Assembly (NCBI RefSeq): GCF_032108445.1
Contig: NZ_CP134876.1
Location: forward strand, 434,001-498,000
Direction: 5' to 3'
DNA from: Micromonospora halotolerans
GTDB taxonomy: Bacteria > Actinomycetota > Actinomycetes > Mycobacteriales > Micromonosporaceae
Length of the DNA stretch: 64,000 nucleotides
Shown: in pieces, positions 8,629-17,820 of the stretch
How positions within the stretch are numbered: position 1 is the first letter of the stretch
Layout: every line of letters starts with the position of its first letter
Translations under genes and position numbers: made by a program
Notes under the pieces: generated by a model
The model's database searches: none
Told to the model about the DNA's origin: nothing
Seen by the model: the letters and a program-made list of their open reading frames with translations, nothing else

Positions 8629-9518
8629 GTCGCCCTCCGGGCCGTGGCCAGGCCCCGCGCCCGCACCGCCAGCACCGCCGCCATGGCGGCGAAGAGCAGG
8701 AACGGGGCGGCCGACGGGGCGAGCGCGACGCCCAGGGTCTGGATCTGCCCGACGGCCAGCGCGGCGAGCAGGGTGCCGGCCATCGAGCCGAGTCCACCGA
8801 GGACGACCACCACCAGGGACAGCAGCAGCACGGCGTCGGCGGTGTCCGGCCCGGGGCCGATGATCGGCGCGCCGAGCACCCCCGCCGCGCCGGCCAGCGC
8901 CCCGGCGGCCGCCAGCACGCCGACCCGGATCCGGGCCGGGCTCACCCCGAGCACGGCGACCATCTCGGCGTCGTCGACGGCCGCGCGGACCAGCATCCCG
9001 GCCCGGGTGCGGCGCACCACGAGGTGGAGCAGGCCGGCGAGCAGCGCCGCCACGACGATGAAGACCAGCCGGTACGCGGCGTAGCGGTGCCCGGCGACCG
9101 CCACCGACCCGTCCAGCGCGGCGGGGAGGCGCACCGGCGGATCGTCCGGCCCGAAGGCGCTCACGAGCAGGCTCCCGCCGGCCAGGGCCACCCCGAAGGT
9201 CAGCAGCGCCTGGGTGAGGTGGCTTCGCGCGGCGAGCCGGGTGAGCAGCCCGGCGACCAGCGCGCCGGACGCGGTGGCGGCCACCACCCCGACGGCCAGC
9301 GCGAGCGCCAGGCTCGGCCAGCCGCCGTCCAGCAGGGCGGCCGCCGTGTAGCCGCCGATCGCGTAGAGGGTGCCGTGCGCCAGGTTCAGGATGCCGGCGA
9401 CGCCGAAGCAGAGCACCAGCCCCGCGGCGGCGACGAAGACCAGCAGGCCGTAGGCGACCCCGTCGAGGGCGGGGACGACGTACGGGTCGAACCGGATGCC
9501 GGCGGCCACCGCGGTCAC
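8625..9518 (-). CDS. livH: Branched-chain amino acid-type ABC permease LivH
   Basis: A 297-residue membrane permease of the LivH family. The characteristic segment GVAGILNLAHGTLYAIGGY near the N-terminus identifies the family. The protein has about eight hydrophobic helices and an EAA-like loop (RTRAGMLVRAAVDDAEM). The start is GTG at 9518, overlapping the livK stop by 4 nt. It forms the membrane channel with LivM. Confidence 0.9.
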   Translation of the reverse strand: MTAVAAGIRFDPYVVPALDGVAYGLLVFVAAAGLVLCFGVAGILNLAHGTLYAIGGYTAAALLDGGWPSLALALAVGVVAATASGALVAGLLTRLAARSHLTQALLTFGVALAGGSLLVSAFGPDDPPVRLPAALDGSVAVAGHRYAAYRLVFIVVAALLAGLLHLVVRRTRAGMLVRAAVDDAEMVAVLGVSPARIRVGVLAAAGALAGAAGVLGAPIIGPGPDTADAVLLLSLVVVVLGGLGSMAGTLLAALAVGQIQTLGVALAPSAAPFLLFAAMAAVLAVRARGLATARRAT

Positions 9519-10708
9519 CCGCCGACGGTGGCGAGGTCACCCACCACGGTGTTGGACAGCGCCCGGCCGTCCTGGCGCACCTGGCGCAGGTACCACTTCT
9601 GCACGGGCGCGTGGGTGGTCGGCGAGAACTGCCAGGTGCCGCGCGGGCTGGCGATCTGGCCGAGCTGGCCGATGGCCGCGTTGACGCGTTCCGGTGTCGC
9701 CTCGTCCCCGGCGGCCGCGATGGCCCGGTCCAGCACGGCCGCCGCGTCGTAGGAGGCCATGGCGTACGTCGTCGGGGAGCCGTCGTGCTCGGCCTTCCAG
9801 GCCGCCACGAAGGCGCGGTTCTCCGCGTTGTCGAGGTCCGGCGAGTAGTTGAGCACCGAGTAGATGTCGCGGGCGGCCTCGCCCTGGGCGTTGAGCACCC
9901 CGCCCTCGGTGAGGAACCCGGCGGCGTAGAGCGGCAGGTCCTTCACCTCCGACTGGGCGTACTGCTTCACGAAGTCGACGGCCGCGCTGCCGGCGTAGAA
10001 CGTGTAGACGGCGTTCGCCCCGGACGCCTTGATCCGCGCGAAGTACGGGGTGAAGTTGGTGGTCGCCGGGAACGGGGTGAAGGTCGCCTTGCCGTCCGGG
10101 TTGGCCAGCCTGCCGCCGGCCTTGGCGAAGGCCTCGGTGAAGCCGCGCAGCTCGTCCCAGCCGCCCTGATAGTCGGGGCCGATGGCGTAGACGCTGCCCT
10201 TGACGTCGTCGCGCACGTGCTGCGCGATCGCCTCTCCCGGCTCGTCGGACAGGTAGGACGTGTGCCAGACCCGGGAGACGTCCTTCAGCTCGGGCCGGCC
10301 GTTGGAGCCGACGAACGGCACCTTCGTCTCGTTGAGCAGCGGGTAGACGGCGGCCACCGAGCCGCCGCCGACGACGCCGGTCAGCGCGACGACCCGGTCC
10401 TGCTTGAGCAGCTTCGTGGCGGCGGGCACCGCGGTCGCCGCTCCGTTGCCCTCGTCGGCGACCACGAGTTCCACCTCCCGGCCGCCCAGCTTGCCGTCGT
10501 GGCTGGACAGGTAGAGCTGGAAGCCGTCGCGGATGTCCTTGCCGACCGCCTGGTAGGTGCCGGAGAGCGACGCCAGCAGGCCGATCTTGACGGGTGCGCC
10601 GGGGCCGGCGCCGCCCTCGTCGTTCGCGCACGCGGGCGCCGCGAGCAGGACGAGGGCGAGCAGCGCCGCGGTGCGCGCGCGGCCGCGCCGGGACATGGTG
10701 AGGGACAT
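9515..10708 (-). CDS. livK: Periplasmic-binding-type lipoprotein LivK
   Basis: A 397-residue substrate-binding protein of the type I periplasmic-binding fold (Peripla_BP_6). A lipoprotein-like signal peptide ends at LLAAPAC, so it is probably anchored to the outer leaflet by Cys; the Pro in the lipobox is slightly atypical. KIGLLASLSGTYQAVGKDI opens lobe 1, as in LivK/AmiC-type binders. A strong AGGAGC ribosome site precedes the ATG. It is the first transporter gene and lies 47 nt after the roadblock-protein gene, so kinase, roadblock protein and transporter probably share a transcript. The ligand cannot be read from sequence. Confidence 0.9.
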   Translation of the reverse strand: MSLTMSRRGRARTAALLALVLLAAPACANDEGGAGPGAPVKIGLLASLSGTYQAVGKDIRDGFQLYLSSHDGKLGGREVELVVADEGNGAATAVPAATKLLKQDRVVALTGVVGGGSVAAVYPLLNETKVPFVGSNGRPELKDVSRVWHTSYLSDEPGEAIAQHVRDDVKGSVYAIGPDYQGGWDELRGFTEAFAKAGGRLANPDGKATFTPFPATTNFTPYFARIKASGANAVYTFYAGSAAVDFVKQYAQSEVKDLPLYAAGFLTEGGVLNAQGEAARDIYSVLNYSPDLDNAENRAFVAAWKAEHDGSPTTYAMASYDAAAVLDRAIAAAGDEATPERVNAAIGQLGQIASPRGTWQFSPTTHAPVQKWYLRQVRQDGRALSNTVVGDLATVGG

Positions 10709-10755
10709 GTGTGCTCCTACGTGAGGGGTGAGGTTCCGGCGTGGGGGCGCCGGGG

Positions 10756-11160
10756 TCAGCGGCTGCGGCTCAGGGCCGCGCGGGCCGCCGGGGTCAGGGC
10801 GTCGCCGATGCGGTTGGCCAGCTCGGTCATCTCGTAGGAGACCTTGCCGACGTCGCACTGCGGGTCGGCGAGCACGAGCAGCGAGGCGCCGTCGTTGAAC
10901 GCCATGGAGAACATGAAGCCGCCTTCGAGCTGGGTGACGTTGGAGATCACGGCGCCGGCGTCGAAGAAGGCCGCCGCGCCGCGGAGCAGGCTCACCAGCC
11001 CGCTGCCGGTGGCCGCCAGCTGGTCGGCCCGATCGGGTGGGAGCCCCCGGGTGGCGGCCACCATGAGGCCGTCGCTGGAGATGGCGATGGCATGGCTGAC
11101 CTCGGTCGCGCGCTCGGCGAAGGCGTCCAGCAGCCAGCCGAGATCCTGGTGGTCGGTCAC
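10756..11160 (-). CDS. Roadblock/LC7-domain protein (CvnB-like)
   Basis: A 134-residue cytoplasmic protein. The N-terminal DLGWLLDAFAERA and the AIAISSDGLMVAATRGL strand-loop are hallmarks of actinobacterial Roadblock/LC7 proteins, which act as CvnB in conservons beside a sensor kinase (CvnA), a DUF742 protein (CvnC) and a small GTPase (CvnD). The GTG at 11160 was chosen because GGGAG lies 5 nt upstream; another GTG lies two codons earlier. It follows the kinase gene by 17 nt. No DUF742 protein or GTPase follows, which is unusual. Confidence 0.87.
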   Translation of the reverse strand: MTDHQDLGWLLDAFAERATEVSHAIAISSDGLMVAATRGLPPDRADQLAATGSGLVSLLRGAAAFFDAGAVISNVTQLEGGFMFSMAFNDGASLLVLADPQCDVGKVSYEMTELANRIGDALTPAARAALSRSR

Positions 11161-11177
11161 GTGCACTCCCTGTCCGG

Positions 11178-13622
11178 TCAGTTGGTGATCAGGTTGGGCC
11201 GGCGGCCGGCGACCCCCCGTGCGTACGCGGCCATCGCGGTGGCCACCCGGGCCGGGTCGCGGTGCTCCGAGCGCTGCCGCGGCATCGTGACGCCGCCCGG
11301 CACCAAGTGCTGCTGCGGCTGCCGTTTGGGCAGGCCGGAGGTGGTGGTGCCGGCGACCTCGGGTGAGTCGGCCCGGGCCGCCGTACGCCAGGCGTCGTCG
11401 GCGGGGCTGGCCCACGGCGTGCCGTTGTCGCCGCCCGGGCGGTCGGCCTGGAACCAGTGGTTGAGCTGGTGGTAGATGACGAGTTCCTCGGCGGGCACGG
11501 TGCCGCGGTCCGGCGCGGTGGCGGGCTGGAACACGGGAGCCACCGGCAGCACCGGGTCGGCCGGCGGGCTGCCGGCCCACGGCTCGGGCGCCGCGCGGTA
11601 GGGCGGCGCGGCGGCGGTCCGCGCCGCCCGCCGGGACGGCCGGCCGGGCGTGAGCAGGAATTCCTCCGGGGGCAGCGGCCGGATCATCGACCCCGGCAGC
11701 GCCACCTCGGCGATGGTGCCGCGGCGCGGACCGGGACGGAGCTGCACGGCCACGCCCAGCCGCGTGGCGAGCTGCCCCACCACGACCAGCCCCATCGCCC
11801 GTACCGCGGCGACGTCGACGGCGGGCGGGCGGGCGAGCAGGTCGTTGAGCTGTTGCCGGCGCTGCGGGGACAGCCCCACGCCCTCGTCGCTGATCTGGAC
11901 GATCACCCGGTCACCCAGGCTGCGGCCGGTCACCCAGGTCTCGGTCCCCGGCCGTGAGTAGCCGGTGGCGTTCTCCATGAGCTCGGCCAGCAGGTGCACG
12001 ACCTCGTCGACGGACTCGGCGCTCACGGCGACGTCGCCGTCGACCAGGCCGAGGCGGATGCGGGCGTAGTGCTCGATCTGGCTCTGCGCCGCCTGCAGCA
12101 CCTGTTGCAGCGGCACGTCGTGGTGGCGTACCCGCCCGACGCCGACCCCGCCGAGCACCAACAGGCTCGCGTTGATCCGCCCCATCCGGGTGGCCAGGTT
12201 GTCCAGTGTGTAGAGCTGGTGCAGCCGGTCGGGGTCGGTCTCGTCCCGCTCGACCTTGTCGACCTGGGCGAGCACCGCGTCGACGAGGCGCTGCTCCCGC
12301 CGGCTGAGGTGGATGAAGATCTCGGCGGTGTTGGCCCGCATCACCGCCTGTTCGGCCGCGGTGCGCACCGCCGCCCGGTGCACCGCGGTGAAGGCCTGCC
12401 CCACCTCGCCGATCTCGTCGTCGCTGGACGGCTCCAGCCCGTCGCCGGCCTGCCGCCGGGCCAGCTCGTCGGGGTCCACCGAGGAGCTGTCCGGATGCTC
12501 CAGCCGGGCCACCACCTGGGGCAACCGCTCGAAGGCGACGGCGTTCGCGGCGTCCCGCAGCCGGCGCAGCCGCCGGGTGATCTGCCGGGCCACCGCCCAC
12601 GTGACCAGCGTGGTGAGCACCAGGGCCACCACGACGGCCGCCGCCTCCAGCACGGCGCGCCCCCGCTGCTCGGCGTGCGCGGCGCGGACGTCGTCGAGCA
12701 CCACCGCGTCGACCCGCTGGCGCAGCTCGGCCAGCCGCACCGACCACTGGCGGGTGGCGGTGACCCAGGTGTCGAGGTCCAGCTCCAGCGGGCTGCCGGC
12801 GACGCTCCGCGACACCTGGTCCTGCATCCGTTGCAGCAGCAGCGCGCTCTCGCCGCTGGCGGCCTGCTCCCACCAGCCGCGCCAGGCGGGCCGGGCCAGC
12901 GCCAGGAAGGCGAGGCTCGACTCGGTGAAGCCGGCCCGGGCCGCGGTGATGTCCTGCTGCATGGCGGGGGTCAGCTGGTCGGCCGCGATCGCGCGCAGGA
13001 CGGCGACCTGCTGCTGGCCGATCGCCTCGGCCACCTCGGACAGCGCCGAGGAGGCCCGGATGCCGTCCGCGATCCGGGCGTTGACCACGCCGAGCGTGAC
13101 GCTCTCGCGGAGGCTGAGCAGGTCGGCGATGGCGATCCGGTAGCTGAAGGTCATCGCCGACACCGAGGCGCGCTCCGCCGTGCGCACCTGGGCGCGCAGC
13201 GGCGGCAGGCCGGCCAGCGCCGCGTCGATCCGCGGCAGGACGGCCCGGACGGCGGCGGAGTCGGCGGGCAGCCTCGCCCGCTGCCGCCGGTAGTGGGCGA
13301 CGGCGGCGTCGGTGGCGGTGGTGGCGTCGGCGAAGGCGTCCTGCTGCTCCGGCGCGCCCCGGGTGAGCAGGTCGGCGGCGACGATGCGCTCGTTCTGCAG
13401 CCGGTGGGCCAGGTCGCCCGCCTCGGCACCGAGCTGCGCCAGGAGGCCGAGGTCGCTGGCGCGGGTGGTCTGGCGGGCGCTCTCGGTCAGCCCCAGGCCG
13501 GCGAAGCCCAGCACGGCGACCAGTGGAGCCGCGACGATGAGGCGCATCCGGGCGGCAATCTTCCAGCCGCGGCGGCGGGTCGGATAGGGTCGGGCCGCGT
13601 GGGATCTCGTGCTCGACGCCAA
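11178..13622 (-). CDS. Nitrate/nitrite-sensor-type histidine kinase (CvnA-like)
   Basis: An 814-residue membrane sensor kinase. It has TM1 at about residues 28-47 and an extracellular helical NIT-type sensing domain at about 60-310. TM2 lies near 320-340, then HAMP (about 345-420) and a helical region with [15 protein letters not shown] near 430. The HATPase_c domain has its N box at [14 protein letters not shown] (about 546) and its G box at SDEGVGL (about 577). The last 150 residues are Pro-rich and disordered. This is the CvnA architecture; these proteins are atypical kinases that work with roadblock proteins and GTPases. The start is TTG at 13622 with GGGGAG 6 nt upstream. It is the first gene of the operon leading into the LivKHMGF transporter. 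Confidence 0.85.
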   Translation of the reverse strand: MASSTRSHAARPYPTRRRGWKIAARMRLIVAAPLVAVLGFAGLGLTESARQTTRASDLGLLAQLGAEAGDLAHRLQNERIVAADLLTRGAPEQQDAFADATTATDAAVAHYRRQRARLPADSAAVRAVLPRIDAALAGLPPLRAQVRTAERASVSAMTFSYRIAIADLLSLRESVTLGVVNARIADGIRASSALSEVAEAIGQQQVAVLRAIAADQLTPAMQQDITAARAGFTESSLAFLALARPAWRGWWEQAASGESALLLQRMQDQVSRSVAGSPLELDLDTWVTATRQWSVRLAELRQRVDAVVLDDVRAAHAEQRGRAVLEAAAVVVALVLTTLVTWAVARQITRRLRRLRDAANAVAFERLPQVVARLEHPDSSSVDPDELARRQAGDGLEPSSDDEIGEVGQAFTAVHRAAVRTAAEQAVMRANTAEIFIHLSRREQRLVDAVLAQVDKVERDETDPDRLHQLYTLDNLATRMGRINASLLVLGGVGVGRVRHHDVPLQQVLQAAQSQIEHYARIRLGLVDGDVAVSAESVDEVVHLLAELMENATGYSRPGTETWVTGRSLGDRVIVQISDEGVGLSPQRRQQLNDLLARPPAVDVAAVRAMGLVVVGQLATRLGVAVQLRPGPRRGTIAEVALPGSMIRPLPPEEFLLTPGRPSRRAARTAAAPPYRAAPEPWAGSPPADPVLPVAPVFQPATAPDRGTVPAEELVIYHQLNHWFQADRPGGDNGTPWASPADDAWRTAARADSPEVAGTTTSGLPKRQPQQHLVPGGVTMPRQRSEHRDPARVATAMAAYARGVAGRRPNLITN

Positions 13623-13797
13623 GGCTGACTCCCCGCACTCATCAACAACGGTCTATCTGCATTTGCGGATTGCACGTTTCATTGCGCCGGAAGCCGTGCG
13701 CTCAGACCAGCCCTGAGGGTGGTACAAACAGCCCGTACCAGCATCTGTACCCAGAGTTGGCAGCGCCGGCGGTGCGCGTCCGCCGGGCCTCCCGGCG

Positions 13798-14250
13798 TCA
13801 GCGCCGGGCGGGCGGTGCGGGCGGCGGCCCGTCGACCTCGGGCTGGCCGAGCACCTGGCCGATCAGCTCCCGCAACTCGTCGATGGCCGCCACCACCGCC
13901 TCCGGATCGCGCGCGTCGCGCCGGGCGGCCGGCGCCGGCTCCAGCCGCGCGACCTCGCCGAACCGGGGGCCGCGGCGGCCGTCCGCGGCCAGCTGCTCCG
14001 CCGCGACCTGGGGCCACAACGCCGCCAGCCGGCCACCGGTGCCGAGCACCTCGTCGCAGCGGACGGCGAACTCCTGGCTGCCGAACCGGCGGCCGGACTC
14101 GACCGCGGCGACCGTCTCCCGGCTGAACCGCACCCGCTCCGCCAGCGCGCGCTGGGTCAGCCCCTGCCGCGTCCGCCAGCGCCGCAACTCCGCGCGAAAG
14201 TGATGGCTGGCAGCGGAGTGAGCGGCGCTCGACGGGGGCGTGCGATCCAT
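13798..14250 (-). CDS. XRE-family helix-turn-helix regulator
   Basis: A 150-residue DNA-binding protein, read from the ATG preceded by AAGGTGAGC. An XRE-type HTH spans about residues 22-60 (LTQRALAERVRFSRETVAAVE). The C-terminal half has no recognised domain and is rich in Ala/Arg/Glu. Similar proteins in actinomycetes carry only this short HTH and may read cell status together with DUF397 partners, but no DUF397 gene is adjacent. It lies upstream of, and on the same strand as, the P450 end. Confidence 0.75.
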   Translation of the reverse strand: MDRTPPSSAAHSAASHHFRAELRRWRTRQGLTQRALAERVRFSRETVAAVESGRRFGSQEFAVRCDEVLGTGGRLAALWPQVAAEQLAADGRRGPRFGEVARLEPAPAARRDARDPEAVVAAIDELRELIGQVLGQPEVDGPPPAPPARR

Positions 14251-14415
14251 GTGCTCACCTTCGCGACGCCGGGTCGGCATCGACAGGAGATCGGGGCGGG
14301 GTGATGACTGGGCATTCGCAGGGGACAATTCTTAACCCATTCCCCGACGGGTGTGAAGACACGGCTCCGCTCCGTGACCGCCTCCGCAGGTCAGCGCCGG
14401 GCACGGCCACGCCGG

Positions 14416-15678
14416 TCAGGCCGCCGGACGCCGGACGGCGGGCACCGCCGTGTCGACCACGACCGGTAGGCCGCGGTACGCGCGGAACGCCACGTTGGGC
14501 TGGAACGACCGGCGGTGCCCCGGTGCCAGCCGCAGCCCGGGCACGGCCGCGGCGAGCCGGGTGAGGGCGAGCCCGGCCTCCAGCCGCGCCAGTGCCGCGC
14601 CGATGCAGAAGTGCGGCCCGCGCCCGAAGGAGAGGTGGTCGGAGCCGTCGGTCCGTCCCGGGTCGAACCGGTCCGGGTGGGCGAACACCGCCGGGTCCCG
14701 GTTCGCGGCCCCGATCAGCAGCAGGCACCGCGCCCCGGCCGGGATGGTGACGCCGCCCAGCGTGACCGGCCGGTGGGTCACCCGCAGCCAGCCGTCGATG
14801 GCGGGTGCGAAGCGCAGCGTCTCGGTGAGGAACCCGGGCACCCGTTGCGGCTCGGCGGCGAACGCCCGCCACCGGTCGGGGTCGGCGAGCGCCCGCTCCA
14901 GCGCGTGGGCGAGCAGCCCGGCCGTGGTCTCGTGCCCGGCGACCAGGAGGTTGAACACGATGCTCGACACCTCGGCGATCGTGAGCACCTCGTCGTCGCC
15001 GTTCCGGTACGCGATCAGCTGGTCGACGTAGCCGTCGCCGGGCCGGTCGCTGTCGAGCCGGTCGCGCACGAGGCCCTGGCAGTAGCGCCAGAACTCCAGC
15101 AGCCCCCGGGCGAGGCGGACCTGTTCCGCGGGCTCCGGCCGCCCCCAGACGAGGGCGATCTGACCGTCCGCCCAGGCCCGGACCCAGGCGATGTCCCGCT
15201 CCGGCACACCGAGGAGGTCCAGCAGGACCAGCAGGGGCAGCTCGGTGGTGAACTCGCGCACGAGGTCGACCTGCTGGCCGGCACGGGCGGCGAGGCGGGC
15301 GACCAGCTCGTCGACCCGGCGCCGGACGATCGCGCCGTACCGCTGCTCGACCCGGTCGGCGGTGTTGGCGAAGGTGGCCCGCAGCGCGCGGCGGGTCCGC
15401 GGGTGCACCGGCGGGTCGGCGGCGGCCGTGGTCGGCGGGGCGTCGATCTGCGTGATGACGGCCATCGCCTCCGGGCAGACGTCGTAGACCGGCGCGAGCG
15501 TGAGGGCGTTGCCGAAGGTCTCGGTGTCACCGAGCGCCCGGCGCACGTCGGCGTGCCGGGTGATCAGCCACAGCCCGAGGTCCTCGTCGTGGTGCACCCC
15601 GCCCGGGGAGTCGAGGAGTTCCCGCCAGACCCGCGCCGGGTCGGCGAGGTACGCGCCGGCGAACGGATTCCACCGCAT
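14416..15678 (-). CDS. Cytochrome P450
   Basis: A 420-residue soluble bacterial P450. The I-helix oxygen-binding motif is AGHETT (247-252), the K-helix ExxR is ETLR, and the haem loop FGRGPHFCIGAAL places the axial cysteine at residue 358. An AGGAGG ribosome site lies 6 nt before the ATG (MRWNPFAG). The substrate is unknown; the sequence resembles actinomycete CYP105/107-like tailoring or catabolic enzymes. No ferredoxin gene is next to it, so it probably uses shared redox partners. It is 9 kb from the NRPS operon and separated by unrelated genes, so a role there is possible but unsupported. Confidence 0.9.
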   Translation of the reverse strand: MRWNPFAGAYLADPARVWRELLDSPGGVHHDEDLGLWLITRHADVRRALGDTETFGNALTLAPVYDVCPEAMAVITQIDAPPTTAAADPPVHPRTRRALRATFANTADRVEQRYGAIVRRRVDELVARLAARAGQQVDLVREFTTELPLLVLLDLLGVPERDIAWVRAWADGQIALVWGRPEPAEQVRLARGLLEFWRYCQGLVRDRLDSDRPGDGYVDQLIAYRNGDDEVLTIAEVSSIVFNLLVAGHETTAGLLAHALERALADPDRWRAFAAEPQRVPGFLTETLRFAPAIDGWLRVTHRPVTLGGVTIPAGARCLLLIGAANRDPAVFAHPDRFDPGRTDGSDHLSFGRGPHFCIGAALARLEAGLALTRLAAAVPGLRLAPGHRRSFQPNVAFRAYRGLPVVVDTAVPAVRRPAA

Positions 15679-15942
15679 GACCGCCTCCTGAAATGGCGAC
15701 CCGGCGACCCGTCGGGTGCCGGCGCCTTTCACGGTGCACTCCCCGACGATTCACGTCAAGATTTGTCGGCGTCAATGAAATTGGCTTGGGAATTGCGTTA
15801 CAACGGCCTTGCGAATTCCTTGCCGGCCTGCAATTTGCGGCCCGCCCGTTGCGCAAATACACCCGCGATGAGCAGCGCGAACGACCTTACCCTGCGAGCC
15901 GGCAAAAGGGGGATTCCGCACCGCTCACCCATTGACCGCCCA
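15679..15942. other. AT-richer intergenic region upstream of the P450
   Basis: 264 nt between the P450 start and the arginase-family gene end, both on the minus strand. Base composition is visibly lower in G+C than the surroundings (for example ATTTGTCGGCG and AATTGGCTTGGGAATTGCG). It probably holds the P450 promoter. I see no convincing gene, and no clear palindrome long enough to call an operator. Confidence 0.4.
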
Positions 15943-16863
15943 TCACGAAATCGGATTGTCGACGGGGTCGGACAGGAGCCGGCGCAGCAGCGCGACCAGC
16001 GTCGCCGCGTGGCGGCCGTCCGGATCCAGGTCCGGGCGAAAGTCGGCGATGCTCACGCCGAGCAACCGGGGCGAGGCGAACAGCGGCGCCAGCAGGTCGG
16101 CGAGCTGGCCGGGGGTCGGGCCACCGGGCTCCGGGTAGCTGACGGCCGGCAGGTCCGCCGGATCCAGGACGTCGCAGTCGACGTGCAGCCAGACGCCGCC
16201 GTCGATGTCGGCGAGCATCGCCGCGGCCCGCTCGCCGCACCGGCGCGGCGCGTCGACGACCGCCGGGGCGTCGAACCGCCGGATGCTGTCGGGCAGCCGG
16301 GCCACCTCCGCGGCGGCCTCCGGGTCGAGATCACGGGTACGGTGGCCGACCAGCACCACGTCGTCGGGCGCGACGAGCGGCGCGGTCACCCCGGCGGGCG
16401 CGGTGAGCTGCTCGGGACCGGCGCCCGTGAGGAGGGCCAGGTCCAGGTCGGCCGTCTCCCCCGTCGGCGAGGAGGCGCCGTCGAGAAAGTCGGGATGCCC
16501 GTCGACGAACCAGAGCCCCACCCGGCTGCGGCTCCGGCGCAGCCAGGGCAGCACCCCGAGCAGCAGGCTGCAGTCACCACCGACCACCAGCGGCCGGCCG
16601 CCGGGCCGGCGCCGGGCGGCGTCGTCGAGCCCGTCGGCCAGCACCCGCGCCGCCCGGGCGGTCTGTCGCAGCGCACGGACGCCGGTCGCCTCGTCCCGCC
16701 GGGCATCGTCGATGACGATCGGCGCGTCCCCGGCGTCGTCGGGGACGAGATCGGACAGCCCGGCCGCGCGCAGGGCAGCCGGCGCGAGCCGCTCACCCCG
16801 ACCGAGCGCCGAGCAGTCCCACGGCGCCCCCACCAGATACCAGCCCGGCGCTGTCACGCTCAC
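15943..16863 (-). CDS. Arginase/agmatinase-family ureohydrolase
   Basis: A 306-residue enzyme of the binuclear-manganese ureohydrolase superfamily. The metal-binding motifs are GGDCS (95-99, for the usual GGDHS), DGHPDF (121-126, for DAHxD) and HVDCDVLDP (227-235, for SxDxDxxDP). Cys in place of the first metal His (GGDCS) and Gly in place of Ala (DGHPD) mark it as a divergent branch. It may act on arginine, agmatine, a guanidino acid or formiminoglutamate. The GTG at 16863 overlaps the stop of the upstream membrane-protein gene (GTGA), so the two are coupled and lie downstream of the MerR-type operator. Confidence 0.8.
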   Translation of the reverse strand: MSVTAPGWYLVGAPWDCSALGRGERLAPAALRAAGLSDLVPDDAGDAPIVIDDARRDEATGVRALRQTARAARVLADGLDDAARRRPGGRPLVVGGDCSLLLGVLPWLRRSRSRVGLWFVDGHPDFLDGASSPTGETADLDLALLTGAGPEQLTAPAGVTAPLVAPDDVVLVGHRTRDLDPEAAAEVARLPDSIRRFDAPAVVDAPRRCGERAAAMLADIDGGVWLHVDCDVLDPADLPAVSYPEPGGPTPGQLADLLAPLFASPRLLGVSIADFRPDLDPDGRHAATLVALLRRLLSDPVDNPIS

Positions 16864-17312
16864 ATCGTGGCACCCGTCGCCCGCGGGAGCGGCGGTATGC
16901 GCCGGCTCACCCACCAGGGCAGGATCTGGGCGAGGCCGAACGCCACCTCGACGGCGAGGAACAGCCACAGCAGCCGCGTGGCGCCGTGGGCCATCGCGTA
17001 CGCCTGCCAGGTCGCGAAGAGGGCGCGCGCGACGGCGTCGTACCGGCCGTGCACGGGCTGCGGCCGGACGAGGCGCAGGAGCGCCCACACCACCACGACC
17101 GAGCCCATCAGGTTCGCGTACAGAATCTGGATCGGGTCGAGGGCGGGCAGGCCGCCCAGTCCGAGTGCGCCGCCCAGCCGCGACAGCGCGCTGTGCAGCA
17201 GCGCGTAGGTCCACGGCGTCGCGAAGCCGGCCGTGACCACAAGGTCGTATCCGGCACTCACGCGGACGAGGCGGAGGTAGGCGGGGTGGGAGGGGGTGGG
17301 AAGGCGGATCAC
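16860..17312 (-). CDS. Small integral membrane protein
   Basis: A 150-residue protein with about four hydrophobic helices (YDLVVTAGFATPWTYALL, ILYANLMGSVVVVWALL, ATWQAYAMAHG region, LLWLFLAVEVAFGLAQ). I read it from the GTG at 17312, preceded by AGGAG 8 nt upstream. The family is not recognised with certainty. It is the first gene of a two-gene operon with the arginase-family enzyme, divergent from merR. Its promoter overlaps a MerR-type operator, so it is probably the direct target of that regulator. Confidence 0.65.
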   Translation of the reverse strand: MIRLPTPSHPAYLRLVRVSAGYDLVVTAGFATPWTYALLHSALSRLGGALGLGGLPALDPIQILYANLMGSVVVVWALLRLVRPQPVHGRYDAVARALFATWQAYAMAHGATRLLWLFLAVEVAFGLAQILPWWVSRRIPPLPRATGATM

Positions 17313-17349
17313 GACGAGGGCTCCTGCGGGTCTGGCTGCGGGACGCCCG

Positions 17350-17382
17350 ACGCTAAACCCTGGAGTACGCTCCAAGGTCAAG
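17350..17382 (-). promoter_or_regulatory. MerR-type promoter/operator facing the membrane-protein/arginase operon
   Basis: On the minus strand TTGACC (complement of 17376-17381) acts as a -35. It is followed by a dyad CC-TGGAG-(4)-CTCCA-GG spanning 17358-17377, and then TTTAGCGT with a -10-like TAGCGT. The spacer of 18-20 bp with the dyad inside it is the classic MerR-family layout, in which activator binding untwists an over-long spacer. It lies 24 nt before merR, so the regulator probably also affects itself. Confidence 0.7.
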
Positions 17383-17405
17383 TCCACGAGCCGGCGGGGT
17401 GTCTC

Positions 17406-17771
17406 ATGCGTATCGGGGAGCTGGCCGCGCAGGCGGGGATCAGCACGGACACCGTCCGGTACTACGAGAAGGTCGGTCTGGTCTCCGGTCGGCGGCTGCC
17501 GAACGGCTACCGCGACTTCCCGCCCGAGACCGTGGCGTGGCTGCACTACATCCGCACCGCGCAGGCGCTCGGCTTCTCGCTGGCGGAGATCTCGGGCAAC
17601 TGCGCGAAGCTGCGCGCCGCGCCCGACACCGCGACGGCGCTGTCGGCGCTGTTCGAGGAGAAGATCACCGTCATCGACGCCCGGATGGCCGAACTCGCCG
17701 AGCTCCGGGCCGACCTTGCCGCCCGCGTCGGCACGGGGTGCCCGTTGCGGGCGGCCGCGTCACCGCCGTGA
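17406..17771 (+). CDS. MerR-family transcriptional regulator
   Basis: A 121-residue regulator. Its N-terminal winged HTH (MRIGELAAQAGISTDTVRYY) is followed by the MerR coiled-coil dimerisation helix (about 75-110). The C-terminus has a single Cys (TGCPL) near residue 114, a position where metal- or thiol-sensing MerR proteins keep ligand cysteines; one Cys alone does not define the signal. It is divergent from the membrane-protein/arginase operon across a MerR-type operator, and followed on the same strand by a zinc alcohol dehydrogenase. That pairing recalls AdhR/NmlR-type aldehyde-responsive regulators. Confidence 0.88.
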   Translation: MRIGELAAQAGISTDTVRYYEKVGLVSGRRLPNGYRDFPPETVAWLHYIRTAQALGFSLAEISGNCAKLRAAPDTATALSALFEEKITVIDARMAELAELRADLAARVGTGCPLRAAASPP

Positions 17772-17820
17772 GCCCGGGCCCGGCCGCCGGCCGGGCGGGC
17801 GGCGTGTGAGGATGCCGAAC

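Noticed and set aside
14416..15678. The P450 as part of the NRPS pathway
   Set aside because: Nine kilobases and many unrelated genes lie between, and it has its own promoter region. No evidence beyond proximity.
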